A DNA stretch of 6,693 bases from assembly GCA_028707415.1 (NCBI GenBank), contig JAQWBC010000055.1, positions 1-6,693 of the forward strand, written 5' to 3'. The DNA is from Candidatus Izemoplasmatales bacterium. GTDB taxonomy: Bacteria > Bacillota_I > Bacilli_A > Izemoplasmatales > Hujiaoplasmataceae. The notes under the pieces were generated by a model that was not told the DNA's origin, ran no database searches, and saw only the letters and a list, made by a program, of their open reading frames with translations. This document shows positions 6,158 to 6,693 of this stretch, in pieces; position 1 is the stretch's first letter, and each line of letters opens with the position of its first letter. Position numbers and translations under genes: made by a program.

Positions 6158-6693
6158 TTTTTGCGGGGATTGTCAAGACATCTTTAATTGACTACCCGGG
6201 AAAAATCGCTACCGTTTTGTTCGCCCCTGGTTGTAATTTCAATTGTTTTTATTGCCATAACCGAGCGTTAATCGAAGACTTCAATGAATTGCTTAACCAA
6301 GATGAAATCGACGATTACCTAATCCGGCGTCAAGGCTTAATTGACGCCGTTGTCATATCTGGCGGCGAACCGACGTTGTATAATGACATTGTCCCTTTTT
6401 TCACGAAAATCCGGGATTTAGGCTATCTAACAAAATTAGACACCAACGGCTCCAATCCCAGCGTCATTCGTCGCTTGATTGAAGCCGATGTCGTTGATTA
6501 TTATGCTGTTGATTATAAAGCCCCCAAGGATCGCTATCAAGAGATTTGTGGTGATGAAGCTGATGCCATTAAGGTATTGGAAACCATTAATCTGCTCGGG
6601 CAATTCCATCAACATTTTGAAGTTCGCACTACTGTTGTTCCACAGTTATCACTCGAGGATTTGGTAAAGATGGCTCAAGAGATGCCTTGTGTC
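6154..6693 (+). CDS. nrdG: Anaerobic ribonucleotide reductase activase (radical SAM), partial
   Basis: The first 180 residues are visible; the 3' end lies outside the window (family members are usually a little over 200 residues in this branch). It uses S-adenosylmethionine and a [4Fe-4S] cluster to abstract hydrogen from the NrdD glycine. The cluster motif is C27-x3-C31-x2-C34 (CNFNCFYC), followed by HN. SGGEPT (69-74) is the SAM-binding GGE motif, and LDTNGSNP (95-102), YAVDYKAP (117-124) and EVRTTVVP (156-163) follow in the order expected of radical-SAM activases. The N-terminal GIVKTSLIDYPGK matches the NrdG branch with this opening, also found in pyruvate formate-lyase-activase-like proteins. 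Coupling to nrdD by a 4-nt ATGA overlap makes the NrdG assignment secure over PflA. Nothing looks broken in the visible part. Confidence 0.93.
   Translation, partial: MIFAGIVKTSLIDYPGKIATVLFAPGCNFNCFYCHNRALIEDFNELLNQDEIDDYLIRRQGLIDAVVISGGEPTLYNDIVPFFTKIRDLGYLTKLDTNGSNPSVIRRLIEADVVDYYAVDYKAPKDRYQEICGDEADAIKVLETINLLGQFHQHFEVRTTVVPQLSLEDLVKMAQEMPCV

Noticed and set aside
1..6693. CRISPR array, tRNA, rRNA, insertion sequence or phage genes
   Set aside because: No regularly spaced repeats, no tRNA-like cloverleaf or rRNA stretch, and no intact transposase or integrase reading frame were seen.

Overview
The window looks like chromosomal DNA from an AT-rich, low-GC Gram-positive bacterium (Firmicutes or a Mollicutes-related lineage such as the Acholeplasma/Izemoplasma/Haloplasma neighbourhood) that lives at least partly without oxygen. 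The evidence is AT-rich codon use, a YkpA-type ABC-F ATPase, and an oxygen-sensitive class III ribonucleotide reductase with its radical-SAM activase. The standard genetic code is used: Trp is read from TGG and TGA terminates nrdD, so this is not a Mycoplasma-type code. The exact taxon cannot be fixed from the sequence alone.

Layout. A leftward (minus-strand) gene set occupies 1-3245. It runs from an MFS_1-like/LacY-fold transporter (start 3245, stop 2064), through a YkpA/YbiT-type ABC-F ATPase (2070-490, overlapping the MFS stop by 7 nt), to the N-terminal third or so of a 7TM-sensor protein (start 394, cut off by the window edge). The transporter has a near-consensus promoter whose 17-bp spacer falls inside a perfect 9-2-9 inverted repeat, so a local repressor probably controls MFS plus ABC-F. 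The sensor gene has its own Shine-Dalgarno sequence and a possible weaker promoter in the 95-nt gap.

The divergent spacer 3246-4039 (794 bp) holds no intact gene that I can support. It contains the MFS promoter/operator, several short inverted repeats, and three minus-strand open stretches in different frames that may be a decayed gene. At its right end is a clear TTGACA-17-TATTAT promoter driving the rightward set.

The rightward set is nrdD (4040-6157, complete) and nrdG (6154 to the window edge, 180 codons visible), overlapping by ATGA. NrdG uses a [4Fe-4S] cluster and S-adenosylmethionine to place a glycyl radical on NrdD, which then reduces ribonucleoside triphosphates to deoxyribonucleotides under anaerobic conditions.

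Most of the window is ordinary. The parts that deserve a second look are the operator-like palindrome in the MFS promoter, the ABC-F protein in which all defects fall in one of its two composite ATP sites, the possible gene remnant in the spacer, and the G7 tract that serves as the nrdD ribosome-binding site. I found no convincing new multi-gene system.
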